A stretch of DNA of 41,893 nt from Oscillospiraceae bacterium (lineage in GTDB: Bacteria; Bacillota; Clostridia; Oscillospirales; Ruminococcaceae), in NCBI GenBank assembly GCA_022766785.1, contig JALEOL010000070.1, forward strand, positions 1 through 41,893, read 5' to 3'. Under the pieces are notes generated by a model, which did not search any database, was not told where the DNA came from, and saw only the letters and a list, made by a program, of their open reading frames with translations. Shown here piece by piece: positions 25,428 to 33,932 of the stretch (its first letter is position 1; the number at the start of each line of letters is the position of its first letter). A program made the position numbers and the translations under genes.

Positions 25428-25959
25428 ATGTTTCCGGCACTGACTTCGAAACGATACGGGATATCGCACTGAAAATCCCGGTGCAAGAGGAGTCTGACCT
25501 GCCGGAGTATCTGAGGCTCTTATCCGCAATATCCCCGAAATGCAGCTACATCGCCGCGGAACGCACAGAGCTTATTGAAGATGTGTTCCGGGATATTCCG
25601 CAGCATAGCGAGGACACCTATTTCAGGTACATAGTGCTTACCGGGTACGATTGTTCCTTAACGCCTTGTCGATACAGCAGCGGAAAAAGCTGTGGCTGAT
25701 GTATTTTGGAGACGGTTTAAGCCCTCTGGAATTTGAGAACGCGTATTCCGCGATCGAGCGCGGCGAAATATCCGAGTTCCCGTGGGAGCTTGCGTTAAGG
25801 CTGGCTCTGGAGGAATTAGGTATAACGGTAAGCTACGAGAACGGCTACTGCGTAAATGACCGCAGCGGAAAGCGCATTTCCCCGGATTTCAAATCGGAAC
25901 TTGCAGCGGAAAGATTATTCGCGAAGCTGATATTCCCAAAGAAACCGTTCAAGGCGTAA
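25346..25959 (+). pseudogene. Frameshifted gene of unknown family
   Basis: Two frames read as good coding sequence one after the other. The first (to about 25650) contains GTDFETIRDIALKIPVQEES and PEYLRLLSAISPKC. The second (about 25651-25959) contains SIQQRKKLWLMYFGDGL, LSPLEFENAYSAIERGE and ALEELGITVSYENGY. The switch near 25645-25655 suggests one small indel. The 5' end is lost at the kdpC junction. I do not recognise the family: mostly helical, acidic, no membrane segment or motif. It is part of the same deletion scar. Confidence 0.5.
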
Positions 25960-25970
25960 TCTTTATGCGA

Positions 25971-26025
25971 TCTTAATCTCAGCGCACATTTCTTAATATC
26001 ATCTTAGTGTGGATCGTGGTATAAT
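25971..26025 (+). promoter_or_regulatory. ktrBA promoter with OmpR-type direct repeats
   Basis: TATAAT at 26020-26025 has no good -35 hexamer. Where it should be, the repeat TCTTA(A/G)T occurs at 25991-25997 and 26002-26008, 11 bp apart, plus another copy at 25971-25977. Phasing by 11 bp over the -35 region is typical of sites for OmpR-family activators such as KdpE, which is encoded 5 kb downstream. The site assignment is inference. Confidence 0.5.
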
Positions 26026-26067
26026 GACTATATAGATACACGAAATAATATTAGGAAAACAACATAC

Positions 26068-26095
26068 AGGAAAGTCCGCAAAACCGGGCTTTTCT
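26068..26095 (+). other. Leader hairpin upstream of ktrB
   Basis: AGGAAAGTCCG and CGGGCTTTTCT flank a 6-nt loop in the short (about 80 nt) leader. It is a possible attenuator or translation control element. It is too small for a ydaO c-di-AMP riboswitch. Confidence 0.4.
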
Positions 26096-26114
26096 GTGCG
26101 TTTTGGTGTGCGCA

Positions 26115-27449
26115 ATGTTTTCAAAACTTAACAGAATTTCTCCCTTTCAGCTTATCATAATCGGGTTTGCGGCGATAATCCTGTTCGGCAGCGTTCTGCT
26201 GTCGCTGCCGGTCTCCTCTGCCGCAGGTCAGGCTACGGGCTTTTCTGACTCACTGTTCACCTCGGTTTCGGCGGTGTGCGTTACAGGGCTTGTGGTGCAT
26301 GATACTGCGACCTACTGGTCGGGGTTCGGGCAGGCGGTGATACTCTTTCTGATACAGATAGGCGGCTTGGGCGTAGTCACGGCTGCTGCGGCGGTGTCGC
26401 TCATTTCCGGCAAGAGGATCCACCTCAGCCAGCGCAGCACCATGCAGGAGGCGGTTTCCGCTCCGCAGATAGGCGGCGTTGTTAGGTTCACCGGGTTTAT
26501 CTTTAAGTTTACGTTTGCTGCGGAGCTTGTTGGCTTTGCGCTTATGGCTCCGGTGTTCTGCACTCGGTTTGGAGCAGGTAAAGGGCTGTGGTATGCGCTG
26601 TTTCATTCGGTGTCGGCGTTCTGCAACGCAGGGTTTGACCTTATGGGAATAAACCAGCCCTTTTCATCGCTGACCTCGTTTGCCGGAGATCCGCTCATAA
26701 ATATTGTCGTAATGCTGCTGATAATCTCCGGCGGTCTGGGCTTTTCCGTCTGGGAAGACATAAAAACCAATCACTTTCACCTGAAGAAATATCGTCTGCA
26801 AAGCAAGGCGGTGCTGCTGGTAACTTCGGTGCTTATAATCGCCCCGGCGCTGTATTTCTACATATTCGAGTTTTCCGGCTGGGACATGAGCGGCGGTGAA
26901 CGAGTGCTTTCGTCGCTGTTTCAGTCGGTAACGCCGAGAACTGCGGGCTTCAACACGGCAGACCTCACCGCCATGAAATCAAGCAGCCTTGCGCTGATAA
27001 CAGTTCTCATGCTGATAGGCGGTTCGACAGGTTCCACTGCCGGCGGTATGAAAATCACCACACTCGCGGTGCTGATATCCTCAGCGCTTGGGGTGTTCCG
27101 CTCCAAAAAGGACACGCGGATGTTCGGCAGACGAATCGAGAACGATACCGTCAGCAAGGCTTCTGCGCTGCTGCTGATGTATCTTACGCTGTTCCTCGCC
27201 GGGGGCTTCGCGATAAGCCTGTTTGAGGGGCTGCCTGTTTCGGACTGCCTGTTCGAAGCAGCCTCCGCGATAGGCACGGTGGGGCTTTCCACCGGGATAA
27301 CTCCGGCGCTTGGGACGGCTTCACGGGTGGTGCTGATGTGTCTGATGTTCTTTGGCAGGGTAGGGGGGCTTACCTTTGTGTTCGCCGCATTCACGCCGAA
27401 GCATGAGGATCTGTCAAGACTTCCGCCCGAAAAAATCAATATAGGATAA
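26115..27449 (+). CDS. ktrB: KtrB/TrkH-family potassium channel subunit
   Basis: The membrane pore subunit of a Ktr-type K+ uptake system, 444 aa from the ATG at 26115 (a GTG at 26106 is possible; no strong ribosome site is seen). The four pore-loop repeats are visible: SAVCVTGLVVHDT, SAFCNAGFDL, TPRTAGFNT and GTVGLSTGITP, each with the selectivity-filter Gly. About eight membrane helices in the usual 2TM-P arrangement surround them. It is followed after 11 nt by its RCK partner. With the Kdp pump lost in the adjacent scar, this is the only K+ importer seen in the window. Confidence 0.93.
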   Translation: MFSKLNRISPFQLIIIGFAAIILFGSVLLSLPVSSAAGQATGFSDSLFTSVSAVCVTGLVVHDTATYWSGFGQAVILFLIQIGGLGVVTAAAAVSLISGKRIHLSQRSTMQEAVSAPQIGGVVRFTGFIFKFTFAAELVGFALMAPVFCTRFGAGKGLWYALFHSVSAFCNAGFDLMGINQPFSSLTSFAGDPLINIVVMLLIISGGLGFSVWEDIKTNHFHLKKYRLQSKAVLLVTSVLIIAPALYFYIFEFSGWDMSGGERVLSSLFQSVTPRTAGFNTADLTAMKSSSLALITVLMLIGGSTGSTAGGMKITTLAVLISSALGVFRSKKDTRMFGRRIENDTVSKASALLLMYLTLFLAGGFAISLFEGLPVSDCLFEAASAIGTVGLSTGITPALGTASRVVLMCLMFFGRVGGLTFVFAAFTPKHEDLSRLPPEKINIG

Positions 27450-27460
27450 AGGAGCAGAAA

Positions 27461-28108
27461 ATGAAATCTGTACTGCTGATAGGTCTGGGGAGGTTCGGGC
27501 TGAATATCGCAAAAAAGCTCAACGAACTGAAACACGACGTACTCGCGATAGACCACAACGAGGAGCGCGTCACCGAAGCCATGCACCTGGTCACCAAAGC
27601 GATGATAGGCGACAGCACAAAAAAGGACTTTCTGCTGTCCCTCGGGGTGCGGAATTTTGATGTGTGCATAGTTACCATCGGCGAGAATTTCCAGAACTCG
27701 CTGGAAACCACAGCGCTTTTGCAGGAGCTTGGCGCGCAGAAGGTAATTTCACGCGCTTCAAGCGATTTCCACGCGAAATTCCTGCTGAAAAACGGCGCGG
27801 ACGAGGTAGTATACCCTGAGGAGCAGCTTGCCTCCTGGACGGCGATACGTTACACCTCAGACAACGTTTTCGACTATATCGCGCTGGACGGAGATTACGC
27901 GATATACGAGCTTTCCGTGCCGAAAATCTGGGTGGGAAAGACCGTAGGCGAAATAAATATCCGCCGAAAATACGCGATAAATATCCTCGCCGTTCGCAAG
28001 GACGGCAGGCTCTGCCCGGATATCTCCACAGAAACGATGCTGGAGGATAATGACATTCTGATGGTGCTTGGCAGTAATGCTTCGGTGAGGAAATGCTTTC
28101 ATATTTAA
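27461..28108 (+). CDS. ktrA: KtrA/TrkA RCK-domain regulatory subunit
   Basis: A 215-aa cytosolic gating ring subunit. The N-terminal RCK_N Rossmann domain has the nucleotide motif LIGLGRFGLNIAKKL and a conserved acidic end of strand 2 (AIDHNEERV), for ATP/ADP or NAD(H). The C-terminal RCK_C domain (about 135-215) ends in NDILMVLGS; this domain binds c-di-AMP in relatives. One RCK_N plus one RCK_C matches KtrA rather than the doubled TrkA of enterobacteria. The AAAGGAGC ribosome site and 11-nt spacing put it in one operon with ktrB. Confidence 0.93.
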   Translation: MKSVLLIGLGRFGLNIAKKLNELKHDVLAIDHNEERVTEAMHLVTKAMIGDSTKKDFLLSLGVRNFDVCIVTIGENFQNSLETTALLQELGAQKVISRASSDFHAKFLLKNGADEVVYPEEQLASWTAIRYTSDNVFDYIALDGDYAIYELSVPKIWVGKTVGEINIRRKYAINILAVRKDGRLCPDISTETMLEDNDILMVLGSNASVRKCFHI

Positions 28109-28125
28109 GATAGCTGGTGGTAATA

Positions 28126-28553
28126 ATGACGGTGCTTATGCTGATAGCGTTTCTGGCGGTGGCGGCGGTATGCTTCGTAATTATTGCAAGGGTCGGGAAA
28201 ACATTCATTCCGACAGCGAAACAGCAGCGGTCTGCATAGCCGTATGCGACCTGTATTCCGCTTCATGGCTTATGTCGCTGGAGATCCCGAATATCCGGCT
28301 GAGTTACGGAAGCCCCGGGGAAGTGCTGTCTGCGGTGAAAGAGAGCCGCACGGTTCTCGGCGTATTGGCTGAAGCCCCGGAGGATAACAGGCTTTGCGCC
28401 GTTAAAATCGGGATTTCCCCGGTGGAAATTCCGATTGGCTATGTGACCGCCAGCCCTCTGTCAGAAGCAGTCCGGGCGTACTATCTTGTGTACTCTGCGG
28501 ACATTCACGACAAGGAAATATCTGAATTGATAAAAAACCTTGCAAAGTCATGA
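28126..28553 (+). pseudogene. Probable membrane-anchored protein interrupted by a frameshift
   Basis: From the ATG at 28126 (GGTGG ribosome site) a hydrophobic N-terminus of about 22 residues is encoded, stopping at 28239. An overlapping frame (from about 28195) continues to 28553 with a well-formed sequence: SETAAVCIAVCDLYSASW, then SYGSPGEVLSAVKE and DKEISELIKNLAKS. One base change in the GGGAAAAC run near 28197 would join them into a single-pass protein of about 142 aa. Two separate small genes, the second starting at 28170, are the alternative. Position between ktrA and kdpD suggests a role near K+ sensing, but no family is recognised. Confidence 0.45.
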
Positions 28554-28568
28554 AAAATCGGTTATAAT
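28540..28568 (+). promoter_or_regulatory. Promoter of kdpDE
   Basis: TTGCAA (28540-28545), 17 bp, TATAAT (28563-28568). The expected start point falls within about 2-12 nt of the KdpD start codon, so the transcript would be leaderless or nearly so. Confidence 0.6.
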
Positions 28569-28577
28569 CATTACCGG

Positions 28578-31280
28578 GTGAACAGAATGGAAAAGACAAA
28601 ATCATCTCCCGACGAGATACTTGAAGCAATAAACCGCGAGGAACGCTCCGCACACCGGGGGAAGCTGAAAATCTTCTTCGGCTACGCGGCAGGGGTCGGC
28701 AAGACCTACGCCATGCTGGAAGCGGCACACACCGCGCTGGCAGACGGTGCGGACATTGTTGCCGGATATGTAGAGCCGCACCCTCGCCCCCAGACCGCCG
28801 CTCTTCTTGACGGGCTGGAAGTCCTGCCATACAAGACGGTAGACCATGGCGGCATAACGCTGAACGAGTTTGATCTTGACGCGGCAATAAAGCGCAGTCC
28901 GCAGATAATTCTGGTGGACGAGCTGGCGCACACAAATGCTGACGGCTGCCGCCATACAAAGCGCTATCAGGACGTTGAGGAGCTGCTCAACGCCGGGATA
29001 GACGTATGGACAACGGTGAACGTCCAGCATATCGAGAGCCTTAACGACATGGTGGCTTCCATAACCGGCGTGACGGTTCGTGAGCGTATCCCGGACAAGG
29101 TTTTCGACAATGCCGACAAGGTAGAGCTGGTGGACATCGAGCCGCAGGATCTCATCGCGCGTCTTGGCGAGGGCAGGATATACCGCGAAGCGCAGGCGCA
29201 GAAGGCTCTGGACGCGTTCTTCACCGTGGAGAACCTCACCGCACTGCGTGAAATAGCGCTCCGCCGCTGCGCCGACCGGGTGAACAAGTTCTCCGAGGAC
29301 GCGCGGATTAAGAACAACACCGATTACTACACCGACGAGCATATTCTGGTGTGTCTGTCCTCATCGCCGTCAAACCAGAAGATAATCCGCACCGCGGCGA
29401 GAATGGCAAAGGCGTTCAACGGCTCATTCACTGCGCTGTTCGTGGAAACGCCGGATTTCGCCGCAATGAGCGCCGAGGACAAAAAGCGCCTGCGTGACAA
29501 CACTCACCTTGCGGAGCAGCTTGGCGCAAAAATCGAAACGACCTACGGTTCGGATATCGCATATCAGATATCCGAGTACGCACGGCTTTCCGGAATTTCA
29601 AAGATAGTTCTTGGGCGAAGCAATTCACGGCGGAAGCTGCCGTTCGGGAAATCCGCGCTGACGGAGCAGATTATCGAGTATTCGCCGAACCTCGACATTT
29701 ACATAATTCCCGACACGGCACCGGCAGGAGCCTACCGCGCTCACAAAGCAAGAGCCGGTTCACAGAAGCATATCGCCGCGGACTTCATCAAGGCAGCTGC
29801 AGTCATCGCCGCCGCGACCGGTATAGGCTATCTGTTCGAGAGGTTTGGTATTGATGTCGCGAACATCATAACCGTGTATATCCTCGGCGTTCTGGTGATT
29901 TCGGTTCTGACCTCCAACCGGTGGTTCAGCCTTATTTCATCACTGGCAAGCGTTGTCGTGTTCAATTTCTTCTTCACCGACCCCCGATACACGCTGAACG
30001 CCTACGACCCCTCCTACCCGATAACATTCCTGGTAATGTTCATTGCGGCATTCATCACGAGTAATCTTGCGGCGAAGATAAAACAGAGCGCAAAGCAGTC
30101 GGCGCTGACGGCGTACCGCACGAGGGTTCTTTTCGACACGGATAAACTGCTGCAAAAGGCGGAAACCAAGTCAGAAGCGGCAGCAGCGGCGGCAAATCAG
30201 CTTGTGAAGCTGTTGAACCGCAGCGTGATATTTTACGGAGAAAACAACGGCGAGCTTGCCAAACCGCAGATATTCCCCGCACCGGAAAAGACCGTCCCCG
30301 AGGACTGCGTTTCCGCGAACGAGAAAGCCACTGCCGCGTGGACATTCCGCAACAACAAGCGCTCCGGAGCGACCACGAATACGCTCTCTGCTTCAAAGTG
30401 CCTCTACCTTGCGGTGCGTGTGAACGACAGCGTTTACGGTGTTTTCGGCATAGTTATCGACAAGACGCCGCTGGACTCCTTTGAAAACAGCGTTGTGCTG
30501 TCGATAATCGGCGAACTGGCGCTGGCGCTGGAAAACCTCCGCAACATCAAGGAAAAGGAGGACGCGGCGGTTCTTGCGAAAAATGAGCAGTTACGGGCGA
30601 ACCTGCTGCGCTCTATTTCCCACGACCTGCGCACGCCCCTCACATCTATTTCGGGGAATGCAGGTATCCTTGTGGCGGAGTCCGACAGCATTGACCCGGA
30701 GAAGCGCACGAAGATATACAAGAGCATTTATGACGATTCGCTGTGGCTGATAAATCTGGTGGAGAACCTGCTTTCCGTCACCCGTATCGAGGACGGCACG
30801 ATGAAGATACGCCGCCGCTCCGAGCTTATGGAGGAGGTCATTGGCGAAGCAGTATCGCGGATACGCCAGACAAGCGGCAGAAAGATATCCGTTCACCAGG
30901 AGGACGAGCTTCTCATGGTGAAGATAGACGCGCGGCTTATCGTTCAGGTGGTGATAAACATTCTTGACAACGCGGTGAAATATTCGCCCTCGGACACTGA
31001 AATAACCGTGAATGTGTTCCGGCGCGGCAAAAATGCGGTAACTGAAATTTCAGACCTCGGACACGGAATACCCGACTCGGACAAGCCACGGATATTCGAT
31101 ATGTTCTACACCGCTGAAACCAAGATAGCCGACAGCCGCCGCAGCATGGGACTGGGGCTGGCGCTGTGCAAGTCTATTCTTGCAGCCCACGGCGGAGAAA
31201 TCACGGTACGGGACAACCAGCCCAAGGGAACCGTGTTCAGCTTCACCCTGCCGGCAGAGGAGGTAACTATCCATGAATAA
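28578..31280 (+). CDS. kdpD: KdpD sensor histidine kinase
   Basis: A 900-aa membrane kinase sensing K+ limitation, full length. Order: KdpD domain with a Walker A GVGKTY (about 40), a universal-stress domain (about 250-370), four closely spaced membrane helices of the DUF4118 region (about 395-500), a GAF-like segment, the HisKA helix with SISHDLRTPL (His about 680), and the ATPase with NILDNAVKYS and GMGLALCKSI-type G boxes (here SMGLGLALCKS). The start may be GTG 28578 or ATG 28587; no clear ribosome site precedes either. It overlaps kdpE by 8 nt. Its usual target operon kdpFABC is reduced to fragments upstream, so the pair probably controls other genes, perhaps ktrBA. Confidence 0.95.
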   Translation: MNRMEKTKSSPDEILEAINREERSAHRGKLKIFFGYAAGVGKTYAMLEAAHTALADGADIVAGYVEPHPRPQTAALLDGLEVLPYKTVDHGGITLNEFDLDAAIKRSPQIILVDELAHTNADGCRHTKRYQDVEELLNAGIDVWTTVNVQHIESLNDMVASITGVTVRERIPDKVFDNADKVELVDIEPQDLIARLGEGRIYREAQAQKALDAFFTVENLTALREIALRRCADRVNKFSEDARIKNNTDYYTDEHILVCLSSSPSNQKIIRTAARMAKAFNGSFTALFVETPDFAAMSAEDKKRLRDNTHLAEQLGAKIETTYGSDIAYQISEYARLSGISKIVLGRSNSRRKLPFGKSALTEQIIEYSPNLDIYIIPDTAPAGAYRAHKARAGSQKHIAADFIKAAAVIAAATGIGYLFERFGIDVANIITVYILGVLVISVLTSNRWFSLISSLASVVVFNFFFTDPRYTLNAYDPSYPITFLVMFIAAFITSNLAAKIKQSAKQSALTAYRTRVLFDTDKLLQKAETKSEAAAAAANQLVKLLNRSVIFYGENNGELAKPQIFPAPEKTVPEDCVSANEKATAAWTFRNNKRSGATTNTLSASKCLYLAVRVNDSVYGVFGIVIDKTPLDSFENSVVLSIIGELALALENLRNIKEKEDAAVLAKNEQLRANLLRSISHDLRTPLTSISGNAGILVAESDSIDPEKRTKIYKSIYDDSLWLINLVENLLSVTRIEDGTMKIRRRSELMEEVIGEAVSRIRQTSGRKISVHQEDELLMVKIDARLIVQVVINILDNAVKYSPSDTEITVNVFRRGKNAVTEISDLGHGIPDSDKPRIFDMFYTAETKIADSRRSMGLGLALCKSILAAHGGEITVRDNQPKGTVFSFTLPAEEVTIHE

Positions 31281-31977
31281 TAAAGTGAATATCCTGGTGG
31301 TGGAGGACGACAGCGCGGTGCGCAATCTCATCACCACCACGCTTGAGACCCACGATTACAGGTATATAAAAGCCGCCAACGGTCAGACCGCGCTGATGGA
31401 AGCCTCCACCCACAATCCTGACATAATCCTGCTGGACTTAGGGCTTCCCGACATAGACGGTATCGAGGTCATAAAGCGCATACGCACATGGTCACAGGTG
31501 CCGATAATCGTCATCAGCGCACGCAGCGAGGACACCGACAAGATCGACGCACTGGACTCCGGCGCGGACGATTACCTCACAAAGCCGTTTTCGGTGGAGG
31601 AGCTTCTGGCGCGGCTTAGGGTAACGCAGCGGCGGCTTGCGGGAACGAAAAGCGCCGAACAGCAGGAGGACTCCGAGTTCACCAATGGTGAGCTGCGGAT
31701 AGATTACGCCGCAGGCAGCGTGTTCATGAATGGCGAGGAAATACACCTCACCCCGATAGAGTACAAGCTGCTCTGCCTGCTGGCAAAGAATAGCGGCAAG
31801 GTGCTGACACACACTTTCATCACCGGCAAGATATGGGGCAGCTCCTTTGACAGCGACATAGCTTCGCTCCGGGTGTTCATGGCGACCCTGCGCAAGAAGC
31901 TGGACAAAAGCTCAAAGACCGGGCAGCAGTATATACAGACCCATATCGGCATTGGTTACAGAATGAATAAGGTATAA
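31273..31977 (+). CDS. kdpE: KdpE response regulator
   Basis: A 234-aa OmpR-family regulator. The receiver has the acidic pocket EDDS near the start, phospho-acceptor Asp in LLDLGLPD (about 54), and KP in YLTKPF. The C-terminal winged helix contains LTPIEYKLLCLLAKNSG and the closing YIQTHIGIGYRM. It shares 8 nt with kdpD, so translation is coupled. Without a functional Kdp pump, the likely remaining target is the direct-repeat promoter at 25971-26025. The stop is followed after 3 nt by the fragment of a MITE end. Confidence 0.95.
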   Translation: MNNKVNILVVEDDSAVRNLITTTLETHDYRYIKAANGQTALMEASTHNPDIILLDLGLPDIDGIEVIKRIRTWSQVPIIVISARSEDTDKIDALDSGADDYLTKPFSVEELLARLRVTQRRLAGTKSAEQQEDSEFTNGELRIDYAAGSVFMNGEEIHLTPIEYKLLCLLAKNSGKVLTHTFITGKIWGSSFDSDIASLRVFMATLRKKLDKSSKTGQQYIQTHIGIGYRMNKV

Positions 31978-31980
31978 AAT

Positions 31981-32004
31981 CGCCGGTAATTGTGCGGTGT
32001 TGCC
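31981..32004. repeat. Solo end of the MITE-like element
   Basis: Reverse complement of 8161-8184 with one mismatch in 24 bp. The other end and the interior are absent. It lies 3 nt after the kdpE stop, where the composition of the sequence changes. Confidence 0.7.
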
Positions 32005-32041
32005 ATATAACAAAGTGCGTTACCTATAGAGAAACAAGTGC

Positions 32042-32070
32042 TTTACAAAACAATAGTTGTGTGATATAAT
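32042..32070 (+). promoter_or_regulatory. Promoter of the 32.1-kb lipoprotein
   Basis: TTTACA (32042-32047), 17 bp, TATAAT (32065-32070). The leader is short with a CGGAGG ribosome site. Confidence 0.75.
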
Positions 32071-32107
32071 AGGAGCAGATAATAATCCTTACCACGGAGG
32101 AATAATC

Positions 32108-33781
32108 ATGTTCTCATTAAAAGACGCAGTCCGCAAGACTATTCTCGCAGTCTCTTTAGCAGCCGTTACAACGAGCTTCTTCACAGGCTGCAACAACGAC
32201 CAACCCATAACCTCATCAGACCTCTATCCACCCACCATCACCGCAGAGGCCCCACCCTCACTCACAGACGACATTGACCCCACAGACCCCACCACACCAG
32301 ACGCTAACACCTTCTCAATAAAGTTCAAGTACTGGTACGACAACCCCGATGTCCAGGAAGTCCAGGAGAGGATCCCCAACCCAGGCGGCGACGATAACGG
32401 TGAGACCTTCCTTGATTTAGCAGGTCTCCCAATCTACACCGACTCCGACGGCAACGAATACATCATCTCCGGCCGCACCCCAGTCTACCTCCACAACGGC
32501 AAAATCTCCCAGGTGGAGTTCAGACGTTTGCGAGACGAAAACGGCAACAAGATCTATTACGTAGCAAATGTTGATGGTCAGGGTCCGGAAGATGTCAAGC
32601 AGGGTATCAAAGATTACGCTGAGAAAATGACAGAGCAGACCAAGACATACGAGGAACGCTTAAACAACAATCAGCAGACACCGGACTCTTTAGCAGGTCA
32701 GAAAATTTATCTGAACAACATCGACACACTGGGTGTGGTTGACGATAATAACATGATCCAACTAGCAGATCTGTTCAGCTCACCTCTGTCAACAGCTTCA
32801 TTCTTAACAGTTGAAGACGATCAGGTCGATGCAGCAATTTATCTGTCTGCTGCAGGCGGAGAAATCCAGATCTATCTAAAGCGTACAGAGTCTGGCGTTG
32901 ATATCACATACAGCAACATATCAACAAAAGCATCTCTCACAGATAAGGATGTCGTTGTATATGACGACACAAGTATTGTTATGTCTCCTGATTCAATCGA
33001 GGACATCCTTGGATTTGATGTTGAGTTCCATGATGAATACATCAACATCGTCACCGATGTCAAAGACCTCCCTTTAGCAGGTAATATTCTTGATAAATCA
33101 TGCAATCCCGGCAGCATAACTGATACGTCTATCGAGACCACAGTTGATGACGAGAAGTATCCCATACCGCACTCCAACCCTCCGTCAGAAACACCTGAGG
33201 ACGCTAAGCCTGAAGAGAAGCCAGTAGAAACCCAGGCAAAACCGGCAAACAACAAAACTCCCGACGGCAAGTATGATTTAGCAGCCTCTGACATCATCAA
33301 TAAGGATGGTACCTACACTCAGAATGAGTTCAACCCTGATTCAATCCCAGCCTGGTCAGCAAGTAGTCGTACAGCTGAAGATTGGGCCAGGTTAGAGTCA
33401 AAAGGCTATGAGTCGAATCCATCACAGATCCCTTATTCTGAAATAACACTTGAAAACGCCAAGGATGCTTTTCCGTTCTTGGGTTATACTGGTCAAGTAC
33501 CAGAATACGTTGAAGTGCTTCCTGAAGATAGTGATGCTATAATCGCAGATAAGGTATATGACAATCTAATAGGCAAGGACCCTCGAGAGTGGGGCACCCT
33601 CGCACCATATCACACATATACATCCAAAGCCGAGCACGATGCTGCTTTAGCAGAAGAACAGCGCAAGATCGACGAGGAAATCAAGCGCCAGCAAGAAGGC
33701 CGAGCTGACTTAGAAGCAGGCGAAACAATTGGCGGCCGCGGATCCGAGGACTTTTATGATGATTTGCTAAATTCTCGTTAA
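32108..33781 (+). CDS. Large lipoprotein with stalk-like domain, unusual codon use
   Basis: A 557-aa predicted lipoprotein. The ATG at 32108 follows CGGAGG. The signal peptide ends in a lipobox-like FTGC (Cys about 27), then a Pro/Thr/Asp-rich spacer. A region about residues 200-330 resembles the copper-amine-oxidase N-terminal type stalk found in Clostridia surface proteins (KIYLNNIDTLGV start and SIEDILGFDVEFHDEY). A Pro/Glu/Lys linker and a charged helical tail (EEQRKIDEEIKRQQ) close it. Codon use is unlike the core genes: many CCC, ACC, CTC, TTA and TCA codons. It is probably acquired DNA. Function unknown. Confidence 0.75.
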   Translation: MFSLKDAVRKTILAVSLAAVTTSFFTGCNNDQPITSSDLYPPTITAEAPPSLTDDIDPTDPTTPDANTFSIKFKYWYDNPDVQEVQERIPNPGGDDNGETFLDLAGLPIYTDSDGNEYIISGRTPVYLHNGKISQVEFRRLRDENGNKIYYVANVDGQGPEDVKQGIKDYAEKMTEQTKTYEERLNNNQQTPDSLAGQKIYLNNIDTLGVVDDNNMIQLADLFSSPLSTASFLTVEDDQVDAAIYLSAAGGEIQIYLKRTESGVDITYSNISTKASLTDKDVVVYDDTSIVMSPDSIEDILGFDVEFHDEYINIVTDVKDLPLAGNILDKSCNPGSITDTSIETTVDDEKYPIPHSNPPSETPEDAKPEEKPVETQAKPANNKTPDGKYDLAASDIINKDGTYTQNEFNPDSIPAWSASSRTAEDWARLESKGYESNPSQIPYSEITLENAKDAFPFLGYTGQVPEYVEVLPEDSDAIIADKVYDNLIGKDPREWGTLAPYHTYTSKAEHDAALAEEQRKIDEEIKRQQEGRADLEAGETIGGRGSEDFYDDLLNSR

Positions 33782-33816
33782 ATTAATTTATAGCATCTGA
33801 TTATTTGAAAAGTTTT

Positions 33817-33842
33817 GGACCTAAGCACTCAAGCTTAGGTCC
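33817..33842 (+). terminator. Terminator 1 after the lipoprotein
   Basis: GGACCTAAGC / GCTTAGGTCC with a 6-nt loop, followed by TTTATTTATG. Ten perfect pairs. Confidence 0.88.
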
Positions 33843-33876
33843 TTTATTTATGACAAATTCTTTATAGATTAGAACT

Positions 33877-33903
33877 GGACCTCAAGTCAACAACTTGAGG
33901 TCC
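33877..33903 (+). terminator. Terminator 2, just before a decayed gene
   Basis: GGACCTCAAGT / ACTTGAGGTCC with a 5-nt loop, followed by TTTCTTAT. Eleven perfect pairs. An AAAGGAG ribosome site comes 13 nt later, so the hairpin also sits directly upstream of a former gene. Confidence 0.85.
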
Positions 33904-33932
33904 TTTCTTATACCTTGAAAGGAGTTGATAAA

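Noticed and set aside
26026-26114. A c-di-AMP (ydaO) riboswitch before ktrB
   Set aside because: The leader is only about 80 nt with one simple hairpin; the large conserved ydaO core is absent.
33730-33745. Adjacent NotI and BamHI recognition sequences, like a cloning junction
   Set aside because: They lie within a continuous reading frame with sensible protein sequence on both sides and no vector sequence; treated as chance.
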